From positions 1 to 64,000 of the forward strand of contig MEOL01000043.1 of the NCBI GenBank assembly GCA_001769215.1: DNA of 64,000 nt. The letters run 5' to 3'. Below the pieces are notes generated by a model. It was given only the letters and a program-made list of their open reading frames with translations. It did not search any database and had not been told where the DNA came from. Each line of letters starts with the position of its first letter. Position 1 is the stretch's first letter. The translations under genes and the position numbers were made by a program. The stretch is from Bacteroidetes bacterium GWF2_41_31. Lineage in GTDB: Bacteria; Bacteroidota; Bacteroidia; Bacteroidales; F082. Positions 25,833 to 35,604 of the stretch are shown in pieces.

Positions 25833-26969
25833 CTACACCACCGTCAATAACATGTACGTATACGAAAACCGGGCACTTTCCGGAACCATCACCAACAACC
25901 GTTCGCCTGCTTTAAGTCTGCCGGAGTGATAAAGTTCTTCCATCATCAACAAAGCCGAGGCGGCACCTACATTACCAATAGTGGTCAGGTTCATAAACCA
26001 CTTTTCTTCAGGAATCATAAGGCCTGCCTCAAGAAAAGTTTTTAATGTCTGGTCCCTGAAAAACATGGAGGACAAGTGAGGCAGGAAATGGTCGATGGTG
26101 CTCAGGTCCAATTTGCGGTCTCTGATAATTTGCTGTAAGTGGATCAATCCTATTTTGATCACATGGTTTTGCAGGAGTTTAGCATCCTGTTTAAGGCTAA
26201 AAGCCGATTCGTGTGTCCTGCGCTCCGGCGACATCGCACGCCATCCGGTCAGGCTTCCATCTATTTCTTTAATGGCACCGGCATACATACAGGTCTCCAT
26301 TTCCCCGGCCCAGCTTTTTATATCCATCCACTCGATGCGCAAGTTGAGGTGACCGGGTTCTGTTTTGTTACTTAAAAGTACCGCGGCAGCTCCATCCGAA
26401 AGCATCCATCTCAGGAAATCCTTCTCAAAGGCAATGTATGGATTTTGCTCAATTTCAAGTCGTTTGTCTATTTCGTCCTGAAAATTGCGTGCGTGCATCC
26501 ACGATGACATCGTTTCGGAAGCTACACTGATGGCTTTGCTGATTTCATCGGCTTTGATTGACAGGTAGGCGTATTTTAGCGAAAGCATTCCGGCATTGCA
26601 GGTACCATGCGCCGACATGGCTTCCATGGGACCGGTACCCAATTCTCCCTGAACCATCAACGCATGTGCAGGTTGCAGGACATCGGGCGAGGTAGTTCCT
26701 GCGGTAAGCAGTTCAATGTCGTTTATATCCAGATCGTTGCCCAGTACTTTTTTTATTGCCAACGCCGAAAGCTGGGCATTGGTGTGGGTAATGTTTCCTT
26801 CCCTATCGAGGGCATAATAACGTCGAACAATCCGGTTATTACGTAAAATCAGGCTTTTACTCTTGGATCCGTTTCCATTTATTTTACCAAGAAACAGTTC
26901 CATTTCTTCATTTGAAACAGGACTGTTGGGAAAGTATTTTTCTATTCTGTTAATGTAAACCTCACTCAT
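25833..26969 (-). CDS. darB: DarB-like ketosynthase III
   Basis: A KAS III-type condensing enzyme of 378 residues with the full triad: Cys124 in SAHGTCNAGM, His298 in FLPHLSSMF and Asn333 in TIGNVGAAS. Next to DarA, this identifies DarB, which condenses two acyl units into the cyclohexenone precursor of the dialkylresorcinol head or tail of flexirubin-type pigments. DarA lies 22 bases upstream on the same strand. The insert marks GxMExMSAHGTCNAG also occur in other KAS III proteins of this size, so the name rests on family and neighbour together. Confidence 0.8.
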   Translation of the reverse strand: MSEVYINRIEKYFPNSPVSNEEMELFLGKINGNGSKSKSLILRNNRIVRRYYALDREGNITHTNAQLSALAIKKVLGNDLDINDIELLTAGTTSPDVLQPAHALMVQGELGTGPMEAMSAHGTCNAGMLSLKYAYLSIKADEISKAISVASETMSSWMHARNFQDEIDKRLEIEQNPYIAFEKDFLRWMLSDGAAAVLLSNKTEPGHLNLRIEWMDIKSWAGEMETCMYAGAIKEIDGSLTGWRAMSPERRTHESAFSLKQDAKLLQNHVIKIGLIHLQQIIRDRKLDLSTIDHFLPHLSSMFFRDQTLKTFLEAGLMIPEEKWFMNLTTIGNVGAASALLMMEELYHSGRLKAGERLLVMVPESARFSYTYMLLTVV

Positions 26970-26991
26970 GCGCTCATAGGGTTATCTCCAA

Positions 26992-27906
26992 TCACTTGAG
27001 TGATACGGATTGATAATATTTCATTTTTAATTTAATTCGATTGTAAAAAAATGGATAGGTCAGGTAAAACACCAGTGACACAAAGGGCGAAACAATAAAT
27101 ATAACAAAAAGCAAGTAGTATTTAAACATAAGGAGCCTGTTGAAGCGGAACGGATTGCCAGAAGCTCCTTTTTTAAGTATAAAAGCCGACCACAACTTAA
27201 ATATTTTTTTGCCTTTGTTTTCGGTCGACACTACATTTGGATCAAGTTCAACGGCGTTTAAGGCAATAAGTTTGTCCTGAAGCTGATTGAAATTCTTAGT
27301 TTTAATAGCATCGAGTATCGGTTCTCCAAAACGTTTTGCATTCTCAATGTCTTTATCCGACACCCCGGGTTTAGGGAAAATACGCAGGTAACGGTCTTTT
27401 TTACCGGTGCCCATCCAGTAAATGATGGTGATCACGCTGGCCAGGTTGTTGTGTCGGTCGCGTAATGAGATGTTGCCCACCAGTTTTCCTCCATTGCCTG
27501 CAATCATTCTTTTTATATCTTCCTGCGCGTTCACCCACATATTGCGCGAACCAATAACGGTAACCACCGGTGTGTTCTTCATCACTTTAGCCACTTCTTT
27601 TGATTTGAGAAAGGTGGTGATGGGAATGGGTGGCGACAAAAACCAGACAGGATAACCCAAAATAATCAGGTCGAAATGGTCGTCAGGATTAAAATTAAAG
27701 GGAGCCAATGATGAGGGAATCATCTCCACTGATTCGGGCATGGCATCATAAAAATCGATTCCGGTCCATGGAAAAGGAAAGTCGGGAATGGGTTTTAATT
27801 GCTCCACAACCAGCTCTACACGACCTGCCAGCGACGAAACTACATTGGAAACAATCTCATCCAATTGTCCTGATTGTGAATAAGTAACAACTAAAACTTT
27901 AGCCAT
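26992..27906 (-). CDS. darA: DarA-like flavodoxin-fold dialkylresorcinol enzyme
   Basis: A 304-residue protein with an N-terminal flavodoxin-like fold (MAKVLVVTYSQSGQLDEIV; LIILGYPVWFLSPPIPI; VVTVIGSRNMW). The C-terminal third holds two hydrophobic membrane-type stretches (YYLLFVIFIVSPFVSLVFYL). In databases this architecture is named DarA, the partner of DarB that aromatises the cyclohexanedione to a resorcinol. It is 22 bases upstream of darB, and the DUF2141 gene lies 119 bases before it. The flavin-binding loop (TYSQSGQ) is intact, consistent with a redox role. Confidence 0.78.
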   Translation of the reverse strand: MAKVLVVTYSQSGQLDEIVSNVVSSLAGRVELVVEQLKPIPDFPFPWTGIDFYDAMPESVEMIPSSLAPFNFNPDDHFDLIILGYPVWFLSPPIPITTFLKSKEVAKVMKNTPVVTVIGSRNMWVNAQEDIKRMIAGNGGKLVGNISLRDRHNNLASVITIIYWMGTGKKDRYLRIFPKPGVSDKDIENAKRFGEPILDAIKTKNFNQLQDKLIALNAVELDPNVVSTENKGKKIFKLWSAFILKKGASGNPFRFNRLLMFKYYLLFVIFIVSPFVSLVFYLTYPFFYNRIKLKMKYYQSVSLK

Positions 27907-28025
27907 CTTTCCTGTTAAAGAAATAAAGTGCGAATTTAGGGATTATCTTTTGATGTTGCACGATCGACTTCTTAAAAGCGTCAGTGCTTAGAGTAAGCCC
28001 GTGTTTTTGTAAAGCAAATACGTGA

Positions 28026-28496
28026 CTAAAGTTTTTTTGTTTCTTTGGTGTAATCTTTTGAAAACATGAGTGGTATGGTCAATAAAGTATCTTTCGTAAT
28101 CTCAAAAGAGGCTTTTTTAAATTTAGGCGGTTGTGGAATTCCCGGCAACGGGTAATTGGAAATACCAACCGGCTCGGCCGGAATGCCAAATTCCTTGGTG
28201 GTGAGTTTGCCTGTACCATCAATATCCTGAAACAGTGCAATGGCATAGTTACCAGCAGGTACTTGCTTAAAACTAACCAGGATGTTTTCCTTGTCGGGAA
28301 CCACTACCAGTGAATCGAAGGCGTATTTCGATTTGAAGCCTTCTTCATCCAAATACAGCCCGATAATCAACGGTGCTTTCCTGGTCTCGATTTGTGTAAT
28401 GTTTAAGGTGAGGGTAAAATGTTTTTGTGCTTGTAATCCGAACGCCAATATAAAGGCAGTAAAAAACAGGAGTGTATTTTTTTTTGTACGATTCAT
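28026..28496 (-). CDS. DUF2141 secreted protein
   Basis: A 156-residue exported protein. The signal peptide spans about residues 1-23 (LLFFTAFILAFGLQAQ). The mature part is a beta-sandwich of the DUF2141 family: LNITQIETRKAPLIIGLY, then VPAGNYAIALFQDIDGTGKL and the FGIPAEPVGISN motif. The family has no known function and is common near pigment and lipid clusters in Bacteroidota. I chose the ATG at 28496, four bases after the ligase gene stop; the longer frame would overlap that gene. It is probably in one transcript with the ligase, DarA and DarB. Confidence 0.8.
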   Translation of the reverse strand: MNRTKKNTLLFFTAFILAFGLQAQKHFTLTLNITQIETRKAPLIIGLYLDEEGFKSKYAFDSLVVVPDKENILVSFKQVPAGNYAIALFQDIDGTGKLTTKEFGIPAEPVGISNYPLPGIPQPPKFKKASFEITKDTLLTIPLMFSKDYTKETKKL

Positions 28497-28500
28497 CGGA

Positions 28501-29802
28501 TTACGACCCTTTTCTTTTGTCGATAAAGATAACGGGTTTTCTGGAATGTTCATGCATTTGGATATCGGCGATTTCGGTGGGGGAGAGGAATAAGATTTCA
28601 GGTGCGACCCTTAACCTGGCACGGAAATGGTCCTTGATGCGTTTTTCTATTCCGGGAACGGTTTGACGGATGCCTGCTTTTACCAGGATTTCATCAGTAC
28701 CCAACGCGTTGGTATAAACCTCTACAACATAGTTTTCTATTTGTTGAATTTCGTTCAGTACATCATAAATGGCCGGAGGATAAAGTGTTGTCCCTTTAAG
28801 TTTGATCATGTGCTGTTTACGTCCGATTACCGGGCCCAATCGCATGGTGGTGCGGCCGCAGGAACAAGGTTCCGTAAAATGGTGGCACATATCACCTGTT
28901 TTGAAACGCAGCAACGGCATGGCTTCCACGCCCAGTGTGGTAATGGTGACTTCTCCGGCCTGGCCTTCAGCAACAGGGAGGTTGTTTTCGTCCAGAAATT
29001 CCACGATAATCATTTCGGGGTGGTGGTGCCCGCCGCGCCCGGCTTCACATTCTGTGAAGGCAGTGCCCATTTCGGTGGAAGCATAGGTGCTGTAAAGTTT
29101 GATGTCCCATTGGTCCGTGATTTTCTTCCCCAACGTGTTCAGGGTAAAATCGTTGTTGCGGATGGGTTCGCCAATGCATACCGCCTTTTCAACACCCAGT
29201 TCGCGGTAGTTAATTCCCTGGCTGTTGGCGTATTCAATAAGTTTTGGTATAAAGGAGGGCACGGTAATGAGTCCGGTGGGCCGGAATTTTTTCATGCTCT
29301 CCAACTGAAGCCGTTGTAACCCCGGGCCACTGCGTATGATTCCGGCACCCAGTTTGCGCAATCCGAGGAAATAGGCCATTCCTGCCATAAACCGCTTGTC
29401 AAGGGTGACCATCAGTTGAAAAACATCTTCTTTGGTGGTGTTAGCACATGAAAACGATATATATTCGTTGTAAGCCAGTCGGTCGAGGTCGTTGTTGGTC
29501 ATGGCGAAGGTAACGGGCTCACCCATTGTTCCGGAGGTTGTCACATAATCGATAATTTCATTTCTTTCCACACAAAGGAAATCGTAGTTGTGTTGCTGAA
29601 GATCGTCTTTGGTGGTAACCGGTAACTGAACCAGGTCATCCAGGGTACGGATACTGCGATAGTCTATTTTGTTTTGATGAAACAGGTTTTTATAGAATAC
29701 GGAATTGGTATTCAGGTATTCCATAAGATCCACCAATCTTTGTGATTGGTATTTTCGAATTTCCTCTGGTGATGTGCTTTCAATCTCAGGAACGTAACTC
29801 AT
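28501..29802 (-). CDS. Phenylacetate-CoA-ligase-like adenylating enzyme
   Basis: An AMP-forming acyl-CoA ligase of the PaaK/coenzyme F390 synthetase group, 433 residues. It has the phosphate loop YVTTSGTMGEPVTF, the YASTEMGTAF motif and a C-terminal lid domain (VIGRKQHMIKLKGTTLYPP, AGIRQTVPGIEK). Cys residues in CHHFTEPCSCGRT are typical of this group. In the pigment pathway it would activate an aryl acid starter such as 4-hydroxybenzoate or coumarate. It is first in the ligase-DUF2141-DarA-DarB set. I chose the ATG at 29802 over an earlier TTG. Confidence 0.8.
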   Translation of the reverse strand: MSYVPEIESTSPEEIRKYQSQRLVDLMEYLNTNSVFYKNLFHQNKIDYRSIRTLDDLVQLPVTTKDDLQQHNYDFLCVERNEIIDYVTTSGTMGEPVTFAMTNNDLDRLAYNEYISFSCANTTKEDVFQLMVTLDKRFMAGMAYFLGLRKLGAGIIRSGPGLQRLQLESMKKFRPTGLITVPSFIPKLIEYANSQGINYRELGVEKAVCIGEPIRNNDFTLNTLGKKITDQWDIKLYSTYASTEMGTAFTECEAGRGGHHHPEMIIVEFLDENNLPVAEGQAGEVTITTLGVEAMPLLRFKTGDMCHHFTEPCSCGRTTMRLGPVIGRKQHMIKLKGTTLYPPAIYDVLNEIQQIENYVVEVYTNALGTDEILVKAGIRQTVPGIEKRIKDHFRARLRVAPEILFLSPTEIADIQMHEHSRKPVIFIDKRKGS

Positions 29803-29843
29803 GAAGTGCAAATTGCTATGATTTGGGCGAATTTCCCTTTTGG

Positions 29844-29887
29844 TTTCGCTACGCGAAAATACTCATTTTTTCTTTCTTTCAAAGGGA
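29844..29887. repeat. 44-bp dispersed repeat, copy 1
   Basis: Matches 31205..31248 in the same orientation with one difference (c/t at about position 19). It starts tttcgctacgcgaaaat, itself a small palindrome, and ends in a T/C-rich tail. The rest of 29888..30088 has no gene; 29994..30050 holds a cgcaaagtgcgc-type imperfect repeat. Confidence 0.7.
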
Positions 29888-30088
29888 GATGGAGTACTCC
29901 AAATGGTGGTGAATTTTAGAATTGGTGAACGAATTGGGATTTTATACGGGTTCTGTCGGTCAGGTGTAACTCATCACCCGAACCAGCCAGAAAAGTTTCA
30001 CGCAAAGTGCGCTAAGTTTTTAGTACGCAAAAGTGCGCAAAGAAGTTTGTTATGCAAAACTTTCATCACTATTATGAGTGATAAGGCA

Positions 30089-30835
30089 CTATTCAAACAG
30101 GGTAAATACCATTTCGGTTTTATCAACATTGATATAACAAAGCCTTACAAAACCATATTGGCTGTTATACAAGAATCGCAATTCGGAGTGCGATAAGGCT
30201 GATTCTGAAGTAGCAAATACTTCCTGACAGGGAATCAACCGTTGGTTTATCATGAATTTCTTTTCCCCCAACAATTGGTAACTTGTTCTGAAATACAAGT
30301 TTCCGGTCCAATAAATACCTGCCGTACAATAATGATCACCAATATTAAAGTTAAACTCCCACTGCTCATTATCAAATACGATATATGGAAATGGAGCTAA
30401 CTCTAACTTTTTGTATTCTTTCTGACGGATGGGGTGAAGGAATACTTTAGCCCGGCTACTCAAAACGCCCGTTCTGATTGATTGGTATTTGGGAAATTCC
30501 ACATACTCGCTGTTTTCTTTTTTTACCGTTCTCCATTCAATATAATATTGAGAGGTATCAAACGCGCATCGGTTATTGAAAACGGAGAGCATCACATAGT
30601 CAGTCTTGACAAAATGTTTCGAGGAATCATAAAAATCTACTTGGTAAATGCTTCTAAAGTTCAGGTTTGAATCAACGTCTGTAATAAATTGATTTACGTA
30701 AGTTTTAGTGTGATTGAGATTGAAGATTTTACTCGAAATAACCACTGATTTCGAAGTTGGGACTGGTTGATTGCAGGAACTGAAACAAATTCCGATTACA
30801 GCAACGCTTATTAATAGCTGAAGTTTCTTATTCAT
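30089..30835 (-). CDS. Lipoprotein of unknown function
   Basis: A 248-residue protein with a lipoprotein signal peptide whose lipobox reads FSSC (Cys20). The mature part is beta-rich, with no domain I recognise; it has many Tyr and Phe (QYYIEWRTVKKENSEYVEF, FPYIVFDNEQWEFNF). It probably sits at the periplasmic face of the outer membrane. It is monocistronic, between a repeat-rich gap and the dead yoeB gene. Nothing in the neighbours suggests a role. Confidence 0.55.
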   Translation of the reverse strand: MNKKLQLLISVAVIGICFSSCNQPVPTSKSVVISSKIFNLNHTKTYVNQFITDVDSNLNFRSIYQVDFYDSSKHFVKTDYVMLSVFNNRCAFDTSQYYIEWRTVKKENSEYVEFPKYQSIRTGVLSSRAKVFLHPIRQKEYKKLELAPFPYIVFDNEQWEFNFNIGDHYCTAGIYWTGNLYFRTSYQLLGEKKFMINQRLIPCQEVFATSESALSHSELRFLYNSQYGFVRLCYINVDKTEMVFTLFE

Positions 30836-30897
30836 GAAATAAGGTTCTCTTATATTTTTTGTTGGTCAGCTTAAGAACATAGTTAAGAAGTTTAGTT

Positions 30898-31150
30898 TTA
30901 TCTGTCGTAGTGATATTTACAACTGCAAATCAGTTTTTTATTCTCAACAAACTGGTAGACAAGCCTGTGCTTTCTGTCTATTCGTCTTGAACAAAAACCA
31001 GATAAATTATATTTTAAGGGTTGGGATTTCCAATCCCTTCAAAGGGGTTTGTGGTATTTCTTTAATCAGTTCATTAACTTTTTTTAATAGCCTTTTGACC
31101 TCTCTTTGCCGCGACAAATAATCTTCTCAGGCATTTTGGTTTCAAACTCT
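30898..31150 (-). pseudogene. Broken YoeB/Txe-type toxin gene
   Basis: Minus-strand pieces of a YoeB toxin are readable in order but in different frames. Near 31090..31130 is EDYLSRQREVKRLLKKVNE, preceded by A and a TGA (31127..31129) where family members have Trp (AWEDY). Then LIKEIPQTPLKGLEIPTLK. One extra base near 31008..31016 shifts the frame to NLSGFCSRRIDRKHRLVYQF and VENKKLICSCKYHYDR, ending at TAA 30898..30900. The C-terminal catalytic part (RRID..HRLVY..KYHY) is well kept, so the inactivation is recent. The 5' end is eroded and no YefM-type antitoxin remains. The rest of 30836..31315 is a 44-bp repeat copy and A/T-rich sequence. Confidence 0.85.
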
Positions 31151-31204
31151 GGAATGTAACTCTTGTAAATTAAAATACGATAAGTTGTTGTCGAATTTTA
31201 AATA

Positions 31205-31248
31205 TTTCGCTACGCGAAAATATTCATTTTTTCTTTCTTTCAAAGGGA
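31205..31248. repeat. 44-bp dispersed repeat, copy 2
   Basis: Partner of 29844..29887, same orientation. It lies just upstream of the dead yoeB gene and 68 bases from the end of the HutD gene. Confidence 0.7.
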
Positions 31249-31315
31249 AGGATGTAGCCGGGTCGCTAAATTATATCGCTCACTCACACCCCGATTAGTT
31301 ACCAAATGTTTGGCT

Positions 31316-31897
31316 TTATCGTTTGATTTTTGAAAAAACCAATTCGCTTTTTTTTACTCCTTTAATTTGAAGTGAGCATGAGACCTCATTGCTTATAACC
31401 AGTAAAATACCTGAGTTTAAGGTGAAAAAATCATGATCCAGATGAATATTGATCTGTCCGGAATATAGGTATATAAACACCCAATTCCAGCCAGATTCGA
31501 CCTGATAGTCAAGGCGTTGGTTTTCTTCAATTACAACCGCAGTAAGATCAACTTTTATCTTTTCAGTGGTCATCAAATTAAAGTCGGTGCATCTGCCGAC
31601 GGAGGTGGTTTTCCAATCACCCTCAAATGTATCCACATCGAATTTACGCAGGTTCTTCGCATAATGATTTTGGTGATCGATCCTGATTTCGCCGTCCAGA
31701 ATCATTATTTTTCGTGTGACTCCCGGCAATGAGGTAAATGTAGATTTTTCAATTTCAACCAATGCTGTGCTGAGCCTGAAAACAAAATTACGCTCCTGGT
31801 AACTCGCATTGGGAGGGAAAATGAAAAGTTCTGTTGTGGTGCCTCCCGACCAGTCGCTAACTTTAAATTGTTGGTTGCTCAGAATTGTTGTTTCCAT
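31316..31897 (-). CDS. HutD/Ves family cupin protein
   Basis: A 193-residue double-cupin protein of the HutD/Ves family. Signature segments: FKVSDWSGGTTTELFIFPP, FVFRLSTALVEIEKSTFTSLPG, ILDGEIRIDHQ and VGRCTDFNLMT. The family is found with histidine-use genes in some bacteria and as the cold-linked Ves protein of E. coli; its biochemical role is unsettled. No hut genes are near. It is monocistronic. The 31898..32256 gap upstream shows no gene and no clear promoter box. Confidence 0.82.
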   Translation of the reverse strand: METTILSNQQFKVSDWSGGTTTELFIFPPNASYQERNFVFRLSTALVEIEKSTFTSLPGVTRKIMILDGEIRIDHQNHYAKNLRKFDVDTFEGDWKTTSVGRCTDFNLMTTEKIKVDLTAVVIEENQRLDYQVESGWNWVFIYLYSGQINIHLDHDFFTLNSGILLVISNEVSCSLQIKGVKKSELVFSKIKR

Positions 31898-32256
31898 TTT
31901 ATTGAACCAATTTTAGCCCGACAATTACCAAATAAGACCACATCATGCAATTTCATTTTTCAATATCACTTTTCGCTTTAGTATTGATCGAAACACCTGA
32001 ACAAATAAAGCCAAATTATCCCTGTTTTCCAAAAGAATTCAGCCTTCATTTTCTCGTGATGAAAGGGAGCTATTATACTGAAATAAATGTTGTACTTTTA
32101 TAAGCCGAATCAATATTGGAAATAATTTTCTTTATATGGGAAAAAATGAACACCAGGAAAAAATTAAACATTTGCACGTCATTGTGTTATGATTTATGGA
32201 GCGGTAATTGCTATGCATAAGGCGAAAGTAACTATTAAAACTAAATTCTAATTATC

Positions 32257-35200
32257 ATGAAGCGGAAAATCTATTCAATTGCCATTTTGTTTGCGATAGG
32301 ACTGTTGTTTTTTTCCTGTCGTAAGGACAACAAACCGAACCAAAATAATCCAACGAGTTTTCTGGATTTAAAAATTGATGAATCTTTTAAATTTGAGAAT
32401 TTCTCAAATCTGCAAACCTCCATTCAGTTGGCCAGTACCAAGGCAACAGGTGTTGAGATCGTACAGATTTACGATGCCCACCCAAACAATGGTGGAAGGC
32501 TGATTTTAACAGGTGCTGTTAATCAAAACGGAGTATTTAACCTGCCCATTCGTATTGCTTCCCGGCTTACAGAAGTATATGTAGCTAAGTTATCCTCCAG
32601 CGGGTTGAATGAATATGTTGCCGTTCCTGTGAGCGGTACTTCAATTCAATTCAATTTTGCATCGAATAAATCGGTGGAAGAATCCTTCACCGTTGGCAAT
32701 TGTGATAATACACTGTCTAATAACTTTAATAGTGATTTGTCAATCCCGGCAGGTGAAACTTATTGCGTGGCCGAAGGTAATACTGCTACAATTAAAAAAC
32801 TTACGATTGGTGCAGGAGGAACACTGAGTGTGAGTGGCACAGCGACCATTACAAAAAATTATCAAAATTCAGGAAGTGACAAAACCATTGTCGTAAACCC
32901 GGGGGCAAGTCTCACGTTGCCAAAATACAATTTAGACTACACAGTTCAAAACTATGGTACGCTCAACTTTACCGGGAGCGGAAGTGGTGAAGAGTCCTGT
33001 CAAATTGAGAGTGAGCTTCATAATTGGGGAGTGGTCTCCTCGACAATTAAAATAATCGTTCATGGTTCGGTGATCAACGATGGAACATTTACTACCTCAA
33101 AAGACTTTGAGATAAACTCATCGGGGTCGATGATCAACAATTGCCAGTTCTATATACAAAATTCTTCAAAATCACCAAATTCAGGTGGTAGCAGGGATTT
33201 CAAACAATCCGGTGCTTTTACCAACAATGGTTATATGATTGTTAGTGGAGAGGCTGATTTTACCGGGTCCGGCAATAAAAAAACAACACTCGGGCTTGGC
33301 AGTCTGATTGAAACCGATGAGTTTAAAATTGAAGGTGATATTGAAGGACCTGGCACTCAGGGATCTCAAATAACCGCTGACGATGACAGCCAAACTTCCG
33401 GTGGTTCCAGCATCACCGGATATGTGGATTTGTGGGTTAAAGGTAACCATAACATTAGCCCTAACCAGGGAAGCAAAGGACCTCATGTTACCTACCACGC
33501 CTATACCCTTACCGCACCAAGCTGCGATGCAAATGTGGCTCCAACCATCACCAGCTCGTTACAAATTGGTGGTATTGTAGGACAAGCAATTACACCTTAT
33601 GTGATCACCGCTACCGGAACTGAGCCCATCACGTTTGACGCTACAAATCTTCCATCCGGGTTATCGTATAATGCTGCAACACACACTATCAGCGGTACTC
33701 CTCCAGCTGCCGGTACATTTAATATCAACCTGACAGCTACCAATTTTATGGGAGACGATACCGAGACCTTGGTACTGGTTGTTACTCAGCCCACCGCCGC
33801 TCCTGTTATTACCAGCGTACTATCGGCCTCAGCCACTGTGGATGAATCATTCAACTATACTTTAACGGCGAGTGGAACCGGCCCAATCACCTATAATGTA
33901 TCCAATTTGCCTGATGGGTTATCATTCGATCCCGATACACAGCAAATTACGGGAACCCCAACTGACGCCGGCACCTATAACATCGATCTTTTTGCAACCA
34001 ATGAAGGGGGTTCAACTCACGAAATTTTGGTGTTGACAGTAGGAACACCACCTACCATTACCAGCGCCTTAACAGCATCCGGTACAGCAGGTGTCCAGTT
34101 TATTACTTATACTGTTACTGCAACGGGATCGCCCACCATTAACTATACAGCAACCAATTTACCCGATGGCTTATCATTTGACGCAAATAGCCAAACAATT
34201 AATGGCACACCGCTATTTCCGGGTGTTACCAACGTTTTGTTAACAGCTATCAATGGATATGGTACTGATATAGAAACCCTTATTATCACCATTAATGAAG
34301 GTGCACAGCCTCCTGTAATCACCAGCTCGTTGACAGCAAATGGAATGCAGGATTTCCCATTTAGTTATACCATCACAGCCACAGGTTCGCAACCGATGAC
34401 CTTTGATGCAACCAGTCTTCCAGCCGGATTAACTATTAGTGGAGATGTCATAAGTGGTATTCCAACTGAAGCAGGAACATTCAATATTCCCATGACGGCT
34501 ACCAACAGTGCCGGAACGGATACCAAAACACTTGAATTGGTAATTGGCACCGGAGGTGGAACTGATACCGACGGCGATGGTGTGCCTGACAATTTGGATC
34601 AATATCCTACCGATCCAACACGTGCTTTCAATTCGTATTATCCCAATGAGATTGATTATGCCAGCGTTGCTTTTGAAGATCTGTGGCCCGGTTATGGTGA
34701 TTACGACTTCAACGATTTCGTGGTTAACTTGAACTTTAAGATGGTTACCAATGCCCAGAATGCTACAGTAGATGTGATTCTCAAATACCAGATCATGGCC
34801 GATGGTGCATCCCTTGACAACGGTTTTGGCCTTGTGTTCGATGCTCCTCCGGCTTCAGTAGAAAGCGTTACCGGGTTTATTAAGTTGGGCAATGCAGTGA
34901 CGATGGATCCAAGTGGATATGAAGCAGGGCATATTAATGAAACGGTCATCGTTCCTTTGGACGCCATCAATCAAGTGATGGAAGGTGGCATGGCTAACAC
35001 GATTCCGGGTGGAAAATATATTCAGACCACCATCAACACCGTGACCACCCATTTTGGAACTCCTCAAGCCTCCATCGGGACACCTCCTTTTAATCCCTTC
35101 ATATTTGTTGATCAGGTACGTAGTCACGAAGTTCATTTAAAAGGCCTTCCACCCACCGAGTTCATGGATACTGACCTTTTCGGCACATGGAGTGATGGCT

Positions 35201-35418
35201 CGGTTCCTGCAAGCGGACTTTATTTCCAATCAACGAATGGATTGCCATGGGGAATTGAAACACCCATCAACTTCAAATATCCCATCGAATTGGCTGATAT
35301 TCTGACCGCACATTTGAAGTTTGCAGCCTGGGCACAGTCTTCGGGTGTTGACTTCCCGGACTGGTACATGGACGAACCCGGTTACCGCGATGATACCAAG
35401 ATTTATGTAATACCGTAA
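32257..35418 (+). CDS. Large LruC-domain surface lipoprotein with four Ig-like repeats
   Basis: A 1053-residue exported lipoprotein with lipobox FFSC (Cys21). Residues about 140-420 are rich in Gly, Ser and Thr with short repeating strands, suggesting a beta-helix. Four putative-Ig (He_PIG-like) repeats of 80-90 residues follow, starting near residues 428, 517, 599 and 685, each opening like PTITSSL and carrying GLSxxxxTxxIxGTP. Then comes a calcium-binding thrombospondin-3-type motif (DTDGDGVPDNLDQYP). The C-terminal LruC domain begins GYGDYDFNDFVVN (about residue 810). LruC proteins are surface lipoproteins of unknown role; adhesion or polymer binding is plausible. A strong terminator follows. 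Confidence 0.85.
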   Translation: MKRKIYSIAILFAIGLLFFSCRKDNKPNQNNPTSFLDLKIDESFKFENFSNLQTSIQLASTKATGVEIVQIYDAHPNNGGRLILTGAVNQNGVFNLPIRIASRLTEVYVAKLSSSGLNEYVAVPVSGTSIQFNFASNKSVEESFTVGNCDNTLSNNFNSDLSIPAGETYCVAEGNTATIKKLTIGAGGTLSVSGTATITKNYQNSGSDKTIVVNPGASLTLPKYNLDYTVQNYGTLNFTGSGSGEESCQIESELHNWGVVSSTIKIIVHGSVINDGTFTTSKDFEINSSGSMINNCQFYIQNSSKSPNSGGSRDFKQSGAFTNNGYMIVSGEADFTGSGNKKTTLGLGSLIETDEFKIEGDIEGPGTQGSQITADDDSQTSGGSSITGYVDLWVKGNHNISPNQGSKGPHVTYHAYTLTAPSCDANVAPTITSSLQIGGIVGQAITPYVITATGTEPITFDATNLPSGLSYNAATHTISGTPPAAGTFNINLTATNFMGDDTETLVLVVTQPTAAPVITSVLSASATVDESFNYTLTASGTGPITYNVSNLPDGLSFDPDTQQITGTPTDAGTYNIDLFATNEGGSTHEILVLTVGTPPTITSALTASGTAGVQFITYTVTATGSPTINYTATNLPDGLSFDANSQTINGTPLFPGVTNVLLTAINGYGTDIETLIITINEGAQPPVITSSLTANGMQDFPFSYTITATGSQPMTFDATSLPAGLTISGDVISGIPTEAGTFNIPMTATNSAGTDTKTLELVIGTGGGTDTDGDGVPDNLDQYPTDPTRAFNSYYPNEIDYASVAFEDLWPGYGDYDFNDFVVNLNFKMVTNAQNATVDVILKYQIMADGASLDNGFGLVFDAPPASVESVTGFIKLGNAVTMDPSGYEAGHINETVIVPLDAINQVMEGGMANTIPGGKYIQTTINTVTTHFGTPQASIGTPPFNPFIFVDQVRSHEVHLKGLPPTEFMDTDLFGTWSDGSVPASGLYFQSTNGLPWGIETPINFKYPIELADILTAHLKFAAWAQSSGVDFPDWYMDEPGYRDDTKIYVIP

Positions 35419-35461
35419 TAAGAGCATAGTACTTTCATTTTGAATTTAGTTAATAAGATAA

Positions 35462-35486
35462 CCCCGCGAATCATTGATTCGCGGGG
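35462..35486 (+). terminator. Rho-independent terminator after the LruC gene
   Basis: Perfect 12-bp stem CCCCGCGAATCA / TGATTCGCGGGG followed by tttctt, 43 bases after the stop codon. It also can fold for convergent minus-strand transcripts. Confidence 0.9.
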
Positions 35487-35604
35487 TTTCTTATTCAGCA
35501 CAACGCACATCTGTGCCTGGTTAAATATGTTCAAATTGAAAGGCTTATTATGACTAAAACAGTCGATGCCGGTTTTTAACCTTACGATAAACAAAAGGAT
35601 TGAA

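Noticed and set aside
28627-29319. Long open frame (230 codons) on the plus strand
   Set aside because: It is antisense to the well-supported ligase gene and its product shows no domain; the codon bias follows from the opposite strand.
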